Shown in pieces: positions 26,122-36,000 of a stretch of DNA of 64,000 nt (its first letter is position 1; every line of letters starts with the position of its first letter). The DNA lies in NCBI RefSeq assembly GCF_047634355.1, contig NZ_JBLIAL010000004.1; one strand, written 5' to 3'. The DNA comes from Porticoccus sp002341315. GTDB taxonomy: Bacteria; Pseudomonadota; Gammaproteobacteria; Pseudomonadales; Porticoccaceae. The notes beneath the pieces were generated by a model. The model worked only from the letters and a program-made list of their open reading frames with translations, did not search any database and had not been told where the DNA came from. Both the position numbers and the translations under genes were made by a program.

Positions 26122-27384
26122 GTGAAATTTATCCACGCAGCAGACATTCATCTCGACAGTGCTCTTCACGGATTAGAACGATACGAGGGCGCACCCGTAG
26201 AGGAAATCCGCAGTGCCACGCGCCGTGCTTTCGACAACTTGATTGAGATGGCGATCGATGAGCAAGTGGCATTCGTGTTACTGGTCGGGGATCTGTATGA
26301 CGGGGACTGGAAGGACTACAACACTGGCCTCTATTTTGTTGAGCGCATGGGAAGGCTACGCGACGCCAGTATCCGTGTCTTTATCGTGGCTGGCAACCAT
26401 GACGCAGCCAGCCAGCTTACAAAGCACCTTCGCTTGCCTGACAACGTTACTCTATTTTCAACCAGAAAACCTGAGCGGGTTGTCCTGGACGACCTGGGTG
26501 TGAGCATTTGCGGGCAGGGTTTTGCAACACGGGCAGTCACGGACGATATTTCACAAGGCTATCCGCAAGGTGATCCGCACCTCCTGAATATCGGCTTACT
26601 GCATACCTGTCTGGACGGTAAGCCAGGCCATGAGCCCTATGCTCCTTGCACGGTTGATGGGCTGCGCTCCAAAGGATACCAGTATTGGGCATTGGGCCAT
26701 GTGCATAAACGGGAGGAAGTTAGCCAAGCCCCGTGGATTGTATTTCCGGGCAATATCCAGGGAAGGCATATTCGTGAGACAGGCCCAAAAGGCTGTACTT
26801 TGGTCACGGTGGATGGTGGAGAGATTGTGGCGGTAGAACACCGCGACCTTGATGTGATGCGTTGGTCCATTTGCGAACTTGATGTTTCTGCTACAGAGAC
26901 GGTCGATGACATCTATGAGCAAGTGCGTGAGGGGCTGCAGTTGGCATTGGATGCCGCTGAGGGGAGGCCAGTGGCTGTGCGCCTGGTTCTGTACGGGGCT
27001 TGCTCTGCACACCTGAAGTTGCATGCTGATCGTGAACACTGGATTCAGGAGTATCGAGCCTTGGCAACCGGGCTCGGCGGTGCTGGCATTTGGTTAGAGA
27101 AAATTTCCATCAAGACGAGGCCCGCCATTTCCACGGATGATGTACTTGAGCGTGATGATGCGTTGAGTGGCCTGCTACGTGCCATCCACGACATGGAACT
27201 GGATTCCTCGGTTCTGGACGAACTGGCAGATGAAATGTCCGTGCTTCGTCAGAAACTCCCCGCCGAACTGCTGACTGGCGATGACCCCTTTGATCCAGCT
27301 AATCCGGAATTCCTCAAAGAGACGCTGGAGGATATCAAGGAGCTTCTCGTCAACCGCTTGCTGACCACGGAGAACAGGTCATGA
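26122..27384 (+). CDS. SbcD/YhaO-like DNA exonuclease
   Basis: A 420-residue metallophosphoesterase of the SbcD/Mre11 type. The dinuclear metal site is complete: ADIHLDS (D8, H10), GDLYD (D57), GNHD (N92, H93, D94), LLHT and GHVH (H193, H195). The start is GTG 26122 with AAGGAAAAGAG upstream. It overlaps the SMC-type ATPase gene by 4 bases, so both form an SbcCD/YhaO-YhaN-like nuclease pair that should process DNA ends or hairpins. The position directly after res suggests that it degrades fragments produced by restriction, but housekeeping SbcD is also possible; linkage inside the island makes defence more likely. Confidence 0.86.
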   Translation: MKFIHAADIHLDSALHGLERYEGAPVEEIRSATRRAFDNLIEMAIDEQVAFVLLVGDLYDGDWKDYNTGLYFVERMGRLRDASIRVFIVAGNHDAASQLTKHLRLPDNVTLFSTRKPERVVLDDLGVSICGQGFATRAVTDDISQGYPQGDPHLLNIGLLHTCLDGKPGHEPYAPCTVDGLRSKGYQYWALGHVHKREEVSQAPWIVFPGNIQGRHIRETGPKGCTLVTVDGGEIVAVEHRDLDVMRWSICELDVSATETVDDIYEQVREGLQLALDAAEGRPVAVRLVLYGACSAHLKLHADREHWIQEYRALATGLGGAGIWLEKISIKTRPAISTDDVLERDDALSGLLRAIHDMELDSSVLDELADEMSVLRQKLPAELLTGDDPFDPANPEFLKETLEDIKELLVNRLLTTENRS

Positions 27385-30300
27385 AGATTCGGACATTGAA
27401 TCTGGCAGCATTCGGGCCTTTTACTGAGCGGGAGTTGGCGTTTAACGAGGTGGGGTTACATCTCGTCTATGGCCCTAACGAGGCGGGAAAGAGCTCGGCT
27501 CTGCGCGGTTTAAAGGCTCTGCTTTATGGTATCGATGAGCGTACGCTTGATAACTTCATTCACGCCAATGATAAACTCCGTATCTACGGTCAATTACAGA
27601 ATAATGATGATCGTGAGCTCGCTTTCGGCCGGCGCAAAGGCCGGAAAAATACCTTGCTGTCACCCGATGGTGAAGCGCTTGATGAACAGGCACTGGCGCC
27701 GTTTCTCCAGGGCGTGACACCAGAACTCTTCGAATCGCTTTTCGGGATCGATCATCAGGCATTGGTGCAGGGTGGGAATGAGATCCTTGAGCAAAAAGGG
27801 GAGGTCGGTCAGGCACTGTTCTCCGCGTCGCTTGGTAGTCACGCACTGCACGCCGTACTTGGGGACCTAGATGATTCGGCGAAAAATCTTTTTCTACCCG
27901 CTGGTTCAAAGCCGCTGATCAACTCAGCCATTCGAACACATTCGGATCTGAGGGCTGAGATTAGAAAGTGCTCGCTCTCGTCCAGAGAGTGGGATGAACA
28001 TCGCCGTGCATTGGCACGTGCAGAGGAAGAGCTGAAGCGAATTCAGACTGAGCTGGCGGACAACCGGACGGAGATAAATCGTTTACAGCGCATCAAGCGC
28101 GTTTTACCGAAACTCTCAAAGCGACGCGAGCTTTTTCAGGAGTTGGAATCGCTGGGCGACGTTGTCATCCTTCACGATGATTTTTCTGGCCGTCGCCGGA
28201 AGGCAGTCAATGCGTTGGAGACCGCTCAAGCCATCGTGGACAAGGCAACCCCTCGTCTTGAAGGCTTACAACAACAACTTGCAGCGTTATCCACCAATGA
28301 CGCCTTGCTGGAACAGGCAGAGAATATTGAAGATCTTCACGCGCGCCTGGGTGGCCATCGAAAGGCACAGCAAGATCGACCGCATCTTGAAGCAGAAACC
28401 AAGCAATTATTGGCAGATGCCGAGTCAATACTTAAAGAGAATCGCCCTGATTTCGAATTCAAGGATATTGAGCAATTACGTCCCGTAGTGGTAAAGCGGC
28501 AGCCTATTGCCAATTTGGGCAATAAAGAAGTCGTCCTGAATGCTCGGGCAGAACAGGCCGAGACCAGTCTGCGCGAGACAGAAAAGCGCCTGCAGGCCGC
28601 CCGCAAGGAACGTGACGAAATCGCCGAATCAGGTTCTACGGATGCACTGCACCGGGCAATAACCGCCGCCAGGAAGCAAGGGGCGTTGGACGCATCGATC
28701 CAGTCCACTCAGAGTCAACTCGCAGGCCAGCAAGCAGAATGTGTTGCCGACCTTTCAAGACTCACGCTTTGGCAAGGTGAGCTGGATGAAATGGCTCGCT
28801 TGGCGTTACCAAACCGGGAAAGCATCCATCAATTTGAAGAGAGCTACGCTGATCTCTCAAAACGTATTCAACGGCTTGAAGAAAAAAAGGACGAGCTAAT
28901 CGATGCTTTGCAGGATACATCGCAGAGGCTCGATGAAATCGAGCGAGTCGGGGAGGTGCCGACGGAGGTTGCTCTCAAACAAGCTCGATCAGAACGAGAT
29001 ACGGTCTGGCAGTTGCTGCGTCGCCAGTGGATAGGTAGTGAAGACGTATCAGTCGAAGCGAGTGAATACCAGAGTGAAGGCACATTGCCTGATGCCTTCG
29101 AAAATCGCCTTGCAAGCGCCGATGAAGTGTCCGATCGGCTGCGCCGTGAAGCAGACCGGGTTCATGCGCTGGCAAGCCTTCAGGCCAAGCAGGAGGGAGG
29201 GCAACAGCAAGCTCAGAAGTTAGCCGAGCAGCTTGAGGCAACAAGCGCTGAAAAAGCTCAACTGGATTCGGATTGGCAAGAATTGTGGGCACCCTGTGAA
29301 ATTGATCCACGCACTCCGCGAGAGATGAGAGCCTGGCTGGATGCCTTTGAAAAACTTCGTGATCAAGTGGTGCAGCTTAACCTGTTGCGCCAAAAAGAGA
29401 CTGAGCTAGAGCAGAATCGTAGCACGCATCTCCAGAGACTTAATGCACAACTGATTCAACTGGAAAGCGCGGCGTCCTCATCAAAAGAGCTTGAGATCGT
29501 ACTCCTGGAATGCGAGGCGTTAGCCGGTCAGTTTGATGAAGCCAAACGCAAACGGGATTCATTGAGTAAGGAAGTTAAGGATCGGGAATCTGACGTTGAA
29601 TCATTGAATGAAGAGCATCGATTGGCAGCGCAGGCTCTCGAAGCATGGCAGGCACAGTGGGCAGCGCAGATGCAGAGTATTGGTTTGCGAAGCGAGACAT
29701 CACCATCGGAGGTTGATGATTTCTTTGAAAATCTCAGAGCATTGTTTTCGAAACTGGGGGAAGTGGAGAAATTGCGGATAAGGATCGGTGCCATCGACGA
29801 TGATGCAGCCGCATTCCGAGCCCAGGTGGAGGCTATAGTAGTCACTATTGCCCCCGAAATGGGTGAGTTGCCAGCCGATGATGCGGTTGTGCGCCTCAAC
29901 GCACTACTCTCTGAAAACCGGTCAAGGCAAACAAAGCGGCAACAGATTGAAGAACAGATCGAACAGGCAACGCAGGAGATACAGGATTCGAACGCTTCCA
30001 TTCAGACGATGACAGATCGCCTGGATGTGTTATGTGTGGAAGCAGAATGTGATGGCCATTCCCAACTTGAGGCGGCGGAACGTCAGTCCGCTGATTATCT
30101 TCGAATCAAGGGTGCCATTGATTCGATAGAGCAGGAGATCCTGGATACAGGTGAGGGCAGTACCATTGCGGAGTTGGAGGCACAAGCGGAGGGCATTGAT
30201 CCAGATAGTTTACCGGGACGAATCACAGAATTGAACAATAAGATCGAGGATGAGCTCGAGCCCAAGCGTACTGCACTTGCAGAGGCGAAAGGGCGTGAGG

Positions 30301-30875
30301 AAAAAGAATTAGAACTTATGGACGGCAGTGATCAAGCAGCGGTGCTGGCTGACCAGGCCCAGGCCACACTTGCAGGTATTCGTTCAGACGCTGAGCGTTA
30401 TATTCATGTGAAATTAGCCGGCAAGATATTGCGTAACCAGATCGAACGTTATCGTCAGGAAAATCAGGGACCACTGGTCAAGCGCGCCAGCGAACATTTC
30501 TCTGCACTGACACTTGGGTCGTTCAATGGCCTCATGACCGATTTCAATGAAAGGGATGAACCCATCCTCGCTGGCATTCGTCCAGAGGGAGAGCGTGTGA
30601 CTGTGGAAGGCATGAGCTCAGGGACGCGGGACCAGCTCTACCTGGCGTTGCGTCTCGCGTCTTTGGAAAAATACATGGAATCGTCCGAACCGATGCCTTT
30701 CATTGTGGATGACATACTTGTGGACTTTGATGATGCTCGTTCACAAGCTGCATTGCATGCACTCGCTGAATTATCTGAGAGGACACAAGTCATTCTGTTT
30801 ACTCATCATTCTCGGGTTGTTGAGCAGGCAAGGACATTGCGAAACTCGACCCAAATCCAAGTGCATGAGCTTTAA
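27381..30875 (+). CDS. SbcC/YhaN-like SMC-type ATPase
   Basis: An 1164-residue ATPase with terminal nucleotide-binding halves and long coiled coils. Walker A is YGPNEAGKSSA (K37), a globular segment FGIDHQALVQGG follows near residue 130, then roughly 800 residues of coiled coil. At the C-terminus are the signature SSGTRDQLYLALRLASLE (from S1079) and Walker B FIVDDILVDFDD (D1110, D1111). The AAA layout matches YhaN, the partner of YhaO-type nucleases. No zinc-hook CxxC was found in the middle, as in YhaN. Overlap of 4 bases with the nuclease gene; jetA begins only 16 bases after its stop. Confidence 0.85.
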   Translation: MKIRTLNLAAFGPFTERELAFNEVGLHLVYGPNEAGKSSALRGLKALLYGIDERTLDNFIHANDKLRIYGQLQNNDDRELAFGRRKGRKNTLLSPDGEALDEQALAPFLQGVTPELFESLFGIDHQALVQGGNEILEQKGEVGQALFSASLGSHALHAVLGDLDDSAKNLFLPAGSKPLINSAIRTHSDLRAEIRKCSLSSREWDEHRRALARAEEELKRIQTELADNRTEINRLQRIKRVLPKLSKRRELFQELESLGDVVILHDDFSGRRRKAVNALETAQAIVDKATPRLEGLQQQLAALSTNDALLEQAENIEDLHARLGGHRKAQQDRPHLEAETKQLLADAESILKENRPDFEFKDIEQLRPVVVKRQPIANLGNKEVVLNARAEQAETSLRETEKRLQAARKERDEIAESGSTDALHRAITAARKQGALDASIQSTQSQLAGQQAECVADLSRLTLWQGELDEMARLALPNRESIHQFEESYADLSKRIQRLEEKKDELIDALQDTSQRLDEIERVGEVPTEVALKQARSERDTVWQLLRRQWIGSEDVSVEASEYQSEGTLPDAFENRLASADEVSDRLRREADRVHALASLQAKQEGGQQQAQKLAEQLEATSAEKAQLDSDWQELWAPCEIDPRTPREMRAWLDAFEKLRDQVVQLNLLRQKETELEQNRSTHLQRLNAQLIQLESAASSSKELEIVLLECEALAGQFDEAKRKRDSLSKEVKDRESDVESLNEEHRLAAQALEAWQAQWAAQMQSIGLRSETSPSEVDDFFENLRALFSKLGEVEKLRIRIGAIDDDAAAFRAQVEAIVVTIAPEMGELPADDAVVRLNALLSENRSRQTKRQQIEEQIEQATQEIQDSNASIQTMTDRLDVLCVEAECDGHSQLEAAERQSADYLRIKGAIDSIEQEILDTGEGSTIAELEAQAEGIDPDSLPGRITELNNKIEDELEPKRTALAEAKGREEKELELMDGSDQAAVLADQAQATLAGIRSDAERYIHVKLAGKILRNQIERYRQENQGPLVKRASEHFSALTLGSFNGLMTDFNERDEPILAGIRPEGERVTVEGMSSGTRDQLYLALRLASLEKYMESSEPMPFIVDDILVDFDDARSQAALHALAELSERTQVILFTHHSRVVEQARTLRNSTQIQVHEL

Positions 30876-30891
30876 TAAAACGAGATAGTCA

Positions 30892-31116
30892 GTGACTAAA
30901 GATTGGATCAGCTATCTTACAGCAGCGTTTCGACTCGTCGACCTCCATGACAGCGCGCGGAGTTTCGGATCTGCGCCCACTTCCCTTAAGGAAGAGCGGA
31001 CAGGTCGGAGTGATGGGGTATGACTCCATCTGGCTTGCCATTTACTTTCCTACCTTGATGAATGTGACCTGGAAACAAATGAAGGCTGGAATCCTATTGG
31101 TCCATTTGTCAAAGAC
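30892..31116 (+). pseudogene. jetA: 5' part of jetA cut off by an in-frame stop
   Basis: A frame from GTG 30892 reads MTKDWISYLTAAFRLVDLHD and continues to residue 43, then meets TGA at 31021-31023. After the stop the same frame goes on as LHLACHLLSYLDEC and NEGWNPIGPFVKD straight into the jetA frame at ATG 31117, with no shift. The stop stands where a tryptophan (TGG to TGA) would fit the hydrophobic sequence. The uninterrupted protein would have 469 residues, close to MukF/JetA proteins. Either jetA is a pseudogene, or translation restarts inside, or the base is a sequencing error. Confidence 0.65.
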
Positions 31117-32301
31117 ATGTGTGGGCGACATGGAAGCCTGAATGACGACGATGTCCAACTGGTCATTAGCTATCTGTCCACGCCGACTGAGGTCTATTTC
31201 ATAAAAGACGAGCTGACCAAGGATCAACTGCGCGTAGCCAGTACAAAAGACACAGCTCTGATTGAACGTCGATCGATTCGAGGGCAGACGGATTTGTGTC
31301 GTTTGACCCAGCGCGGCCGCTTGGCTATCACCCTGGCAAAGGCTTCTCATAATTGGCTCTACACTCATCATGATGCTGACAAGCTCATGACGGCGCTATT
31401 GTATGGAGAATTCCACGATATTCCAAAGCAATGTGCTTCTCTTGGACAGTCGATTCGAGCGTTCGCGCATGAAATCACCCGGACTATGGAGCAACCCGGA
31501 CAGAATGAGGTCATTGCACATTTTCTTGATCGCGGCAATCAGTATCTTGATTCCATCCGGAAGGTTCAGACCGCTGTACAGAATGCCCGTGAACAACTGG
31601 GGACCGCGGATGTGCGAGAGCGCTTTAACCAATGGTTCGAACAGAATGAAGGGGTGGGACTTGATCTCGGGATGATACGCCGTACGCTGGATGAGCTTAT
31701 GCAGACGGTTGAACGCTTGAGCCGTCGTTTCTCCGCATTTCTTCATCAGGTCACTGATACACAACGTGAAGTGGTTGGTGCCATTCCGTTCGAGAAGGCA
31801 GCGCTGGCGTTCGTGTTTCAGCCGCCTTCGCTTGCAGTAATGGATATGTTGACCGGTAATCTCGGGGCGTGGCTGCTAGAAATGTGTTTCGGTGCCCCGG
31901 AGGACATGCAGGGCATTCTCCGAGCGGAAATTGATCGGCATCAGGCCAGTCAGCCGAAGGTTTTTGGGGAAGACGCTGGTGCTACGCGCGAACGCACTGT
32001 CATGGAGCTGTTTGTTCATGAACACCGTGATGCAATGTTTTCTGCCTTGAAAGCAGGCCCAGTTCGGCTCGGTACAGCACTCACAATGGGCTGGGCAAAG
32101 ATCGGTGACCAGTGTCATTTGACCGAACTCGTTGGCGTCTATAGCGCCCCTTCATGGCTGGGCCATGGTACAGACTCCATCCAGCTTACACTCAAACCAG
32201 GCAGCCTTGACGCTCGTGTTGACGGGCGTACTTGGCTGGCTGGAGACGATATCGAAATGCAGTTGATTCAAGAACAGGGTGGGAACAATGAACCTGAATG
32301 A
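31117..32301 (+). CDS. jetA: JetA-like (MukF/kleisin-type) Wadjet subunit, N-terminally truncated
   Basis: Open frame of 394 residues for the kleisin-like subunit of a Wadjet/MksBEFG plasmid-defence complex. It keeps most of the protein: STPTEVYFIKDELT near the N-terminus, a helical middle (RRTLDELMQTVERLSRRFSAFLHQ in pieces) and a C-terminal beta-rich part. Identification rests mainly on gene order before JetB, C and D and on the helical MukF-like make-up, not on a catalytic motif. ATG 31117 has only a weak AAAG upstream; about 75 upstream codons in the same frame seem to belong to the gene but are broken by a TGA. The stop overlaps jetB by 14 bases. Confidence 0.68.
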   Translation: MCGRHGSLNDDDVQLVISYLSTPTEVYFIKDELTKDQLRVASTKDTALIERRSIRGQTDLCRLTQRGRLAITLAKASHNWLYTHHDADKLMTALLYGEFHDIPKQCASLGQSIRAFAHEITRTMEQPGQNEVIAHFLDRGNQYLDSIRKVQTAVQNAREQLGTADVRERFNQWFEQNEGVGLDLGMIRRTLDELMQTVERLSRRFSAFLHQVTDTQREVVGAIPFEKAALAFVFQPPSLAVMDMLTGNLGAWLLEMCFGAPEDMQGILRAEIDRHQASQPKVFGEDAGATRERTVMELFVHEHRDAMFSALKAGPVRLGTALTMGWAKIGDQCHLTELVGVYSAPSWLGHGTDSIQLTLKPGSLDARVDGRTWLAGDDIEMQLIQEQGGNNEPE

Positions 32302-33085
32302 TATGGGACAGCTACACGCCTTTCTCATGCGGTACCGCTGTATTGAATCACGCCCGCGTAGCCGGAAGTTGCGGCGCAACGAAAGTGAATTGGCGGGCAT
32401 CTTAATCGAGGCTGGCGCTGAAGGCCTTGAGAAGATGAATCATTTTCTCGCGGGCCAAGGATTGGATCTGATCGAGTTTACGGATACGGACATGCCGGGT
32501 ATCACCACGGGTGGCAGGGTGTGGGTACTTGCACGCAGTCCGGAAGCCACGCCTCCAGCATTCTTTTCGATTGACCAAGTGATGACGCGCATGAAGTTGC
32601 GGGATGATACCCGGGAGATAGCGGCAGTCTGGTATCTGCATATCTGGCTTATCCATCTGGCGCTTCTGTACACCCACAAGGGGCGGGCGGTGTCGGCGGT
32701 CTCTGGGTATCTGGATAGTGCCTTTGAAGAGGAGACCTTAATCCAGGGAGTACGGGATCACATTGAACGGGTTCGAAGCATTGGCCTTGATGCTGGGGCA
32801 GAAAAACGTGTCTATGAGATCCTAACAGATGAAAGGGGCACGGATATTGCCAAACGGGTCCGGGCATTTCTAGGACTGATGGTGGACTCTGGATTGCTTG
32901 GGTGTGCCGACAGCGGTGTTTACGAACAAACCTTACTAGGTGCTGTGGAGATCAGTCAAAGCTTTAGTCGGACCCTGCAGCACATCCTTCCGGACGAAGA
33001 TGCACTGTCCAATATTGTCAATCTCTCCGCACCGGTAGCTGAGAAGGGCGAAGAGGAAGAAGCCTGGCCGGAGGAAACGGAGTAA
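32288..33085 (+). CDS. jetB: JetB-like (MukE-type) Wadjet subunit
   Basis: A 265-residue soluble protein at the position of MukE/JetB, between the kleisin-like and SMC-like genes. It is predicted mostly helical with a winged-helix make-up (KLRRNESELAGILIEAG, LDSAFEEETLIQGVRDHIERV in pieces) and a highly acidic C-terminus. I chose ATG 32288, which has AGGGTGGG upstream; a GTG at 32279 is in frame. MukE-type subunits bind the kleisin and regulate DNA loading. There is no catalytic motif, so the call depends on order and size. jetC starts 3 bases after its stop. Confidence 0.68.
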   Translation: MNLNDMGQLHAFLMRYRCIESRPRSRKLRRNESELAGILIEAGAEGLEKMNHFLAGQGLDLIEFTDTDMPGITTGGRVWVLARSPEATPPAFFSIDQVMTRMKLRDDTREIAAVWYLHIWLIHLALLYTHKGRAVSAVSGYLDSAFEEETLIQGVRDHIERVRSIGLDAGAEKRVYEILTDERGTDIAKRVRAFLGLMVDSGLLGCADSGVYEQTLLGAVEISQSFSRTLQHILPDEDALSNIVNLSAPVAEKGEEEEAWPEETE

Positions 33086-33087
33086 CC

Positions 33088-36000
33088 ATGTCAACGATCA
33101 ATCGCATAGAAATCGCCAATTTCCTTAACCTCAATGGTGAGGGAGAGTCGGAGGCATGGGATCCGCGTTATCGCGTTGTCACCTTCAACTTCCATGGTCA
33201 GTCCACGGCATTGAACATGACAAACGGCGTAGGCAAGACTAGCAATGTTGAGGCGTGGCTTGCTCTTCTCACTCGAGATCCGCAGCTGATTTCTCGAACC
33301 CGCGAAAAGATGGCGCCGGAGCGTGACGGTTACTACTCGCACATTCGTATTGAATTCGTCGTCCCCGAGCGGGGTACGGCAGCACAAGATGATTTTTTCG
33401 TCCAGCAGGGATCGCCGGTAGCCGGCAAGGAAACCTGGGTGTTTGGTATGTATGGCTATCGGTCGGCAGGGAGCATCAACTTCTACTACTACCGCGGCAG
33501 TTTGGAACAAGTGCCGGTGGCCGATACAACTGGCGGGGCTGTAACTTTGTTGCCTAACAAAGAATTTCGCGCAGTGCTAAAGGCCGCAGAGCGCAATAGG
33601 CATAATCCTGTCCGAGAGGACTGGATTGCCGAGTTGAGCTTACATGTTTCCCCCATCAGCATGCGACGCCAAGCGGAATATCAAAAGCGAGGAGGCGGCG
33701 ACAAGAGTGCAGAGCTGTTTGCTCTTAAGAGTCGCAAAGGTGAGAATTATGACGTTACTTTCTTCTATGAAGTCATCGCCCCAGAATTGCTGTCCGGGCT
33801 CATGGATCGAGAAGGAGAAGAAGGCGAACACGAGTTCGAGGATACCATCCTCAACGCTGTGATGGATGTGATTCGCACACGCCACAACACCCTTCGAAAG
33901 AAGATCGAGTTGGAAAAGGTGGAAGAGGTGCTAGGTGTTCTGGACGAAAACGCACAGAAAGCGGCGGAGGCTGAACAGGCGCAGAAACAATATGAGCAGC
34001 AACGAACGCGCATGGCTCAAGACGTTGCGCTGCTTCGGAATTTGATTCAGGAACAGCCGCTGCCGGGGATTCCTGAGTCACCAACCGGGAAGGATTTTAT
34101 CGATAGGCTAAAGGCCAGCATTATTATTGAACCGGGAGATCGGGACTATCGGGTTCTTGATGTCGGCATTGCTAGTTTGACAGGGGAATCAGTCGGAGCT
34201 CTTAATCAGCGTGCTCGTCGGGTCCAGTCAGAAGGGCGTAAAATTCCGCAAGTTATTGTAATACCTTGTGATAGTTCATCTGGAGAGCGCTCGGGCTCAA
34301 AACCTAGTTCCTACACTCCAGCGGCGGCGCGTGAACTGGTTGAATCGAGTAGTAAGTGGGCTAATGGTCTCACTCGACAGATGGCGATGGAGCTGCTCGA
34401 TGATCTTGAGACGTGGTTCTTGGGTCAGGCAGCGCATCGTAATCGGTATCGCACTGAGCGAAATGAGCTTGAATACGATATCGAGCAGTTGGGACGGGAT
34501 TTGAAGACCCAGCAGGAACGCAGCAATACGGTCGCACACGAACTCGATGGCCTGCGCGATCAACAAACGCGTATGAAAGACGATGAGGCTGCGTACAGAG
34601 ATGTACAGGCCAGCGGAGAATTCACTGAAGACGAATGGAGTGACCCGGGTCGTACAGCAGAACAGGTAGTGGTTGAGTATCAAGAGGCTGATCAGGCTCG
34701 GATGGAATTTCTTGCCGAGAAGGCGAGTATCGATGCACGGAAGCCACAATGGGATGACTTTATCCGTCGATTCCCAGAGTCGGCCGATCCGGAAATAGTT
34801 CACCAGCAACACGAGGAAGCGAAGCAAAGTGCCGTTCAGCGCCTAGATGAGGTCAGCCGGCAGAAGGATCAGGCAGAAGACGAAGGACGAACTCTACATG
34901 AGAAGGCATTAGAAGGAGAGTCAGCGGTCTCCCGATACCGGAGCCTGGTGGAACAATTCGCTCGACTGGACACAGGTCTCGGGATCTATGCCAGGGTGTT
35001 CGGCGATGAATCACCCATCCGGCTGGATAACAAGGTGGTTCAGGAAAAGGTGCATACGGAAGCTGATATTAACGCAACGTGCGAGAAGATCGTGGTGTTC
35101 GAATCAATGATGGACGATCTGACGCGGTTTTGCAGCGAAACGGGGGCCTCCTCTCCAACCGATTGGTTGTCAGCGTGTGAGGAAGAGCGAGCCAAGCTAC
35201 AGGCGCGTAAGCCAGTAGTAGCGCGGGAAAAGTCCGAACTAACACGTCAACGTCAGGACCTCGAGGAGGAACAGGTTGCGGCCAGCCCTTCCGCCAGACA
35301 GGCGCTGGACTATCTTGAAGCAGAAAACGTCCATTTTACTCCGCTACATCGTTCAATCGAAGCGATGAGCTTGGATGATGATCGGCGGCGTGAAGTGCTT
35401 TCCTGTTTCTCTGCAGTCCTATTTGCACCGGTGGCGGCAACGGATGAAGCAGCTCTCGCAGCAGCAGCATGTCTTGCTCAATACGATCTCCAGATCCCTG
35501 TATTTATGGCCGCTGGCTTGGAGTCCTTCGCACGGGACGGGGATTTGAAGGCCGATAAGGACCAGGAGTTTTACTACGGGCTGATTGCCGGTGTCACCAC
35601 CCGGGCTGTCGCGTGCCTACTAGATCCAGGCCTCGTGGAACGCGAGAAGGAACGTCTGGATAGTCTCATTGGCAATTTGGTTCAAGAGGCAGGTGAGATC
35701 GAGCGCAGGTTAAAGGAAACGGCCGAAGGCGCACCCTTGATTGTACTGGCCCGTAAGGCGCAACTCGCAGTCGAGGCCAGTGCTGAATCAGAGCTAACGC
35801 AACAGCGCGAGCATCTGAAGATTCTCGAAGATCGTCTACCTATCTTGAAACAGCGCGCATCGGACGAATCACTGAATGCCATTCGGGCAGCTCAGGAGTT
35901 TGACCGGCTCGGTGGTCAAAGGAAACGTGATGAGGTAACCCAGAACCTAGAGGAACAAGAACGACTGCTGGATGACCTCAGGCGCGCAGTGGAAAAGAAT

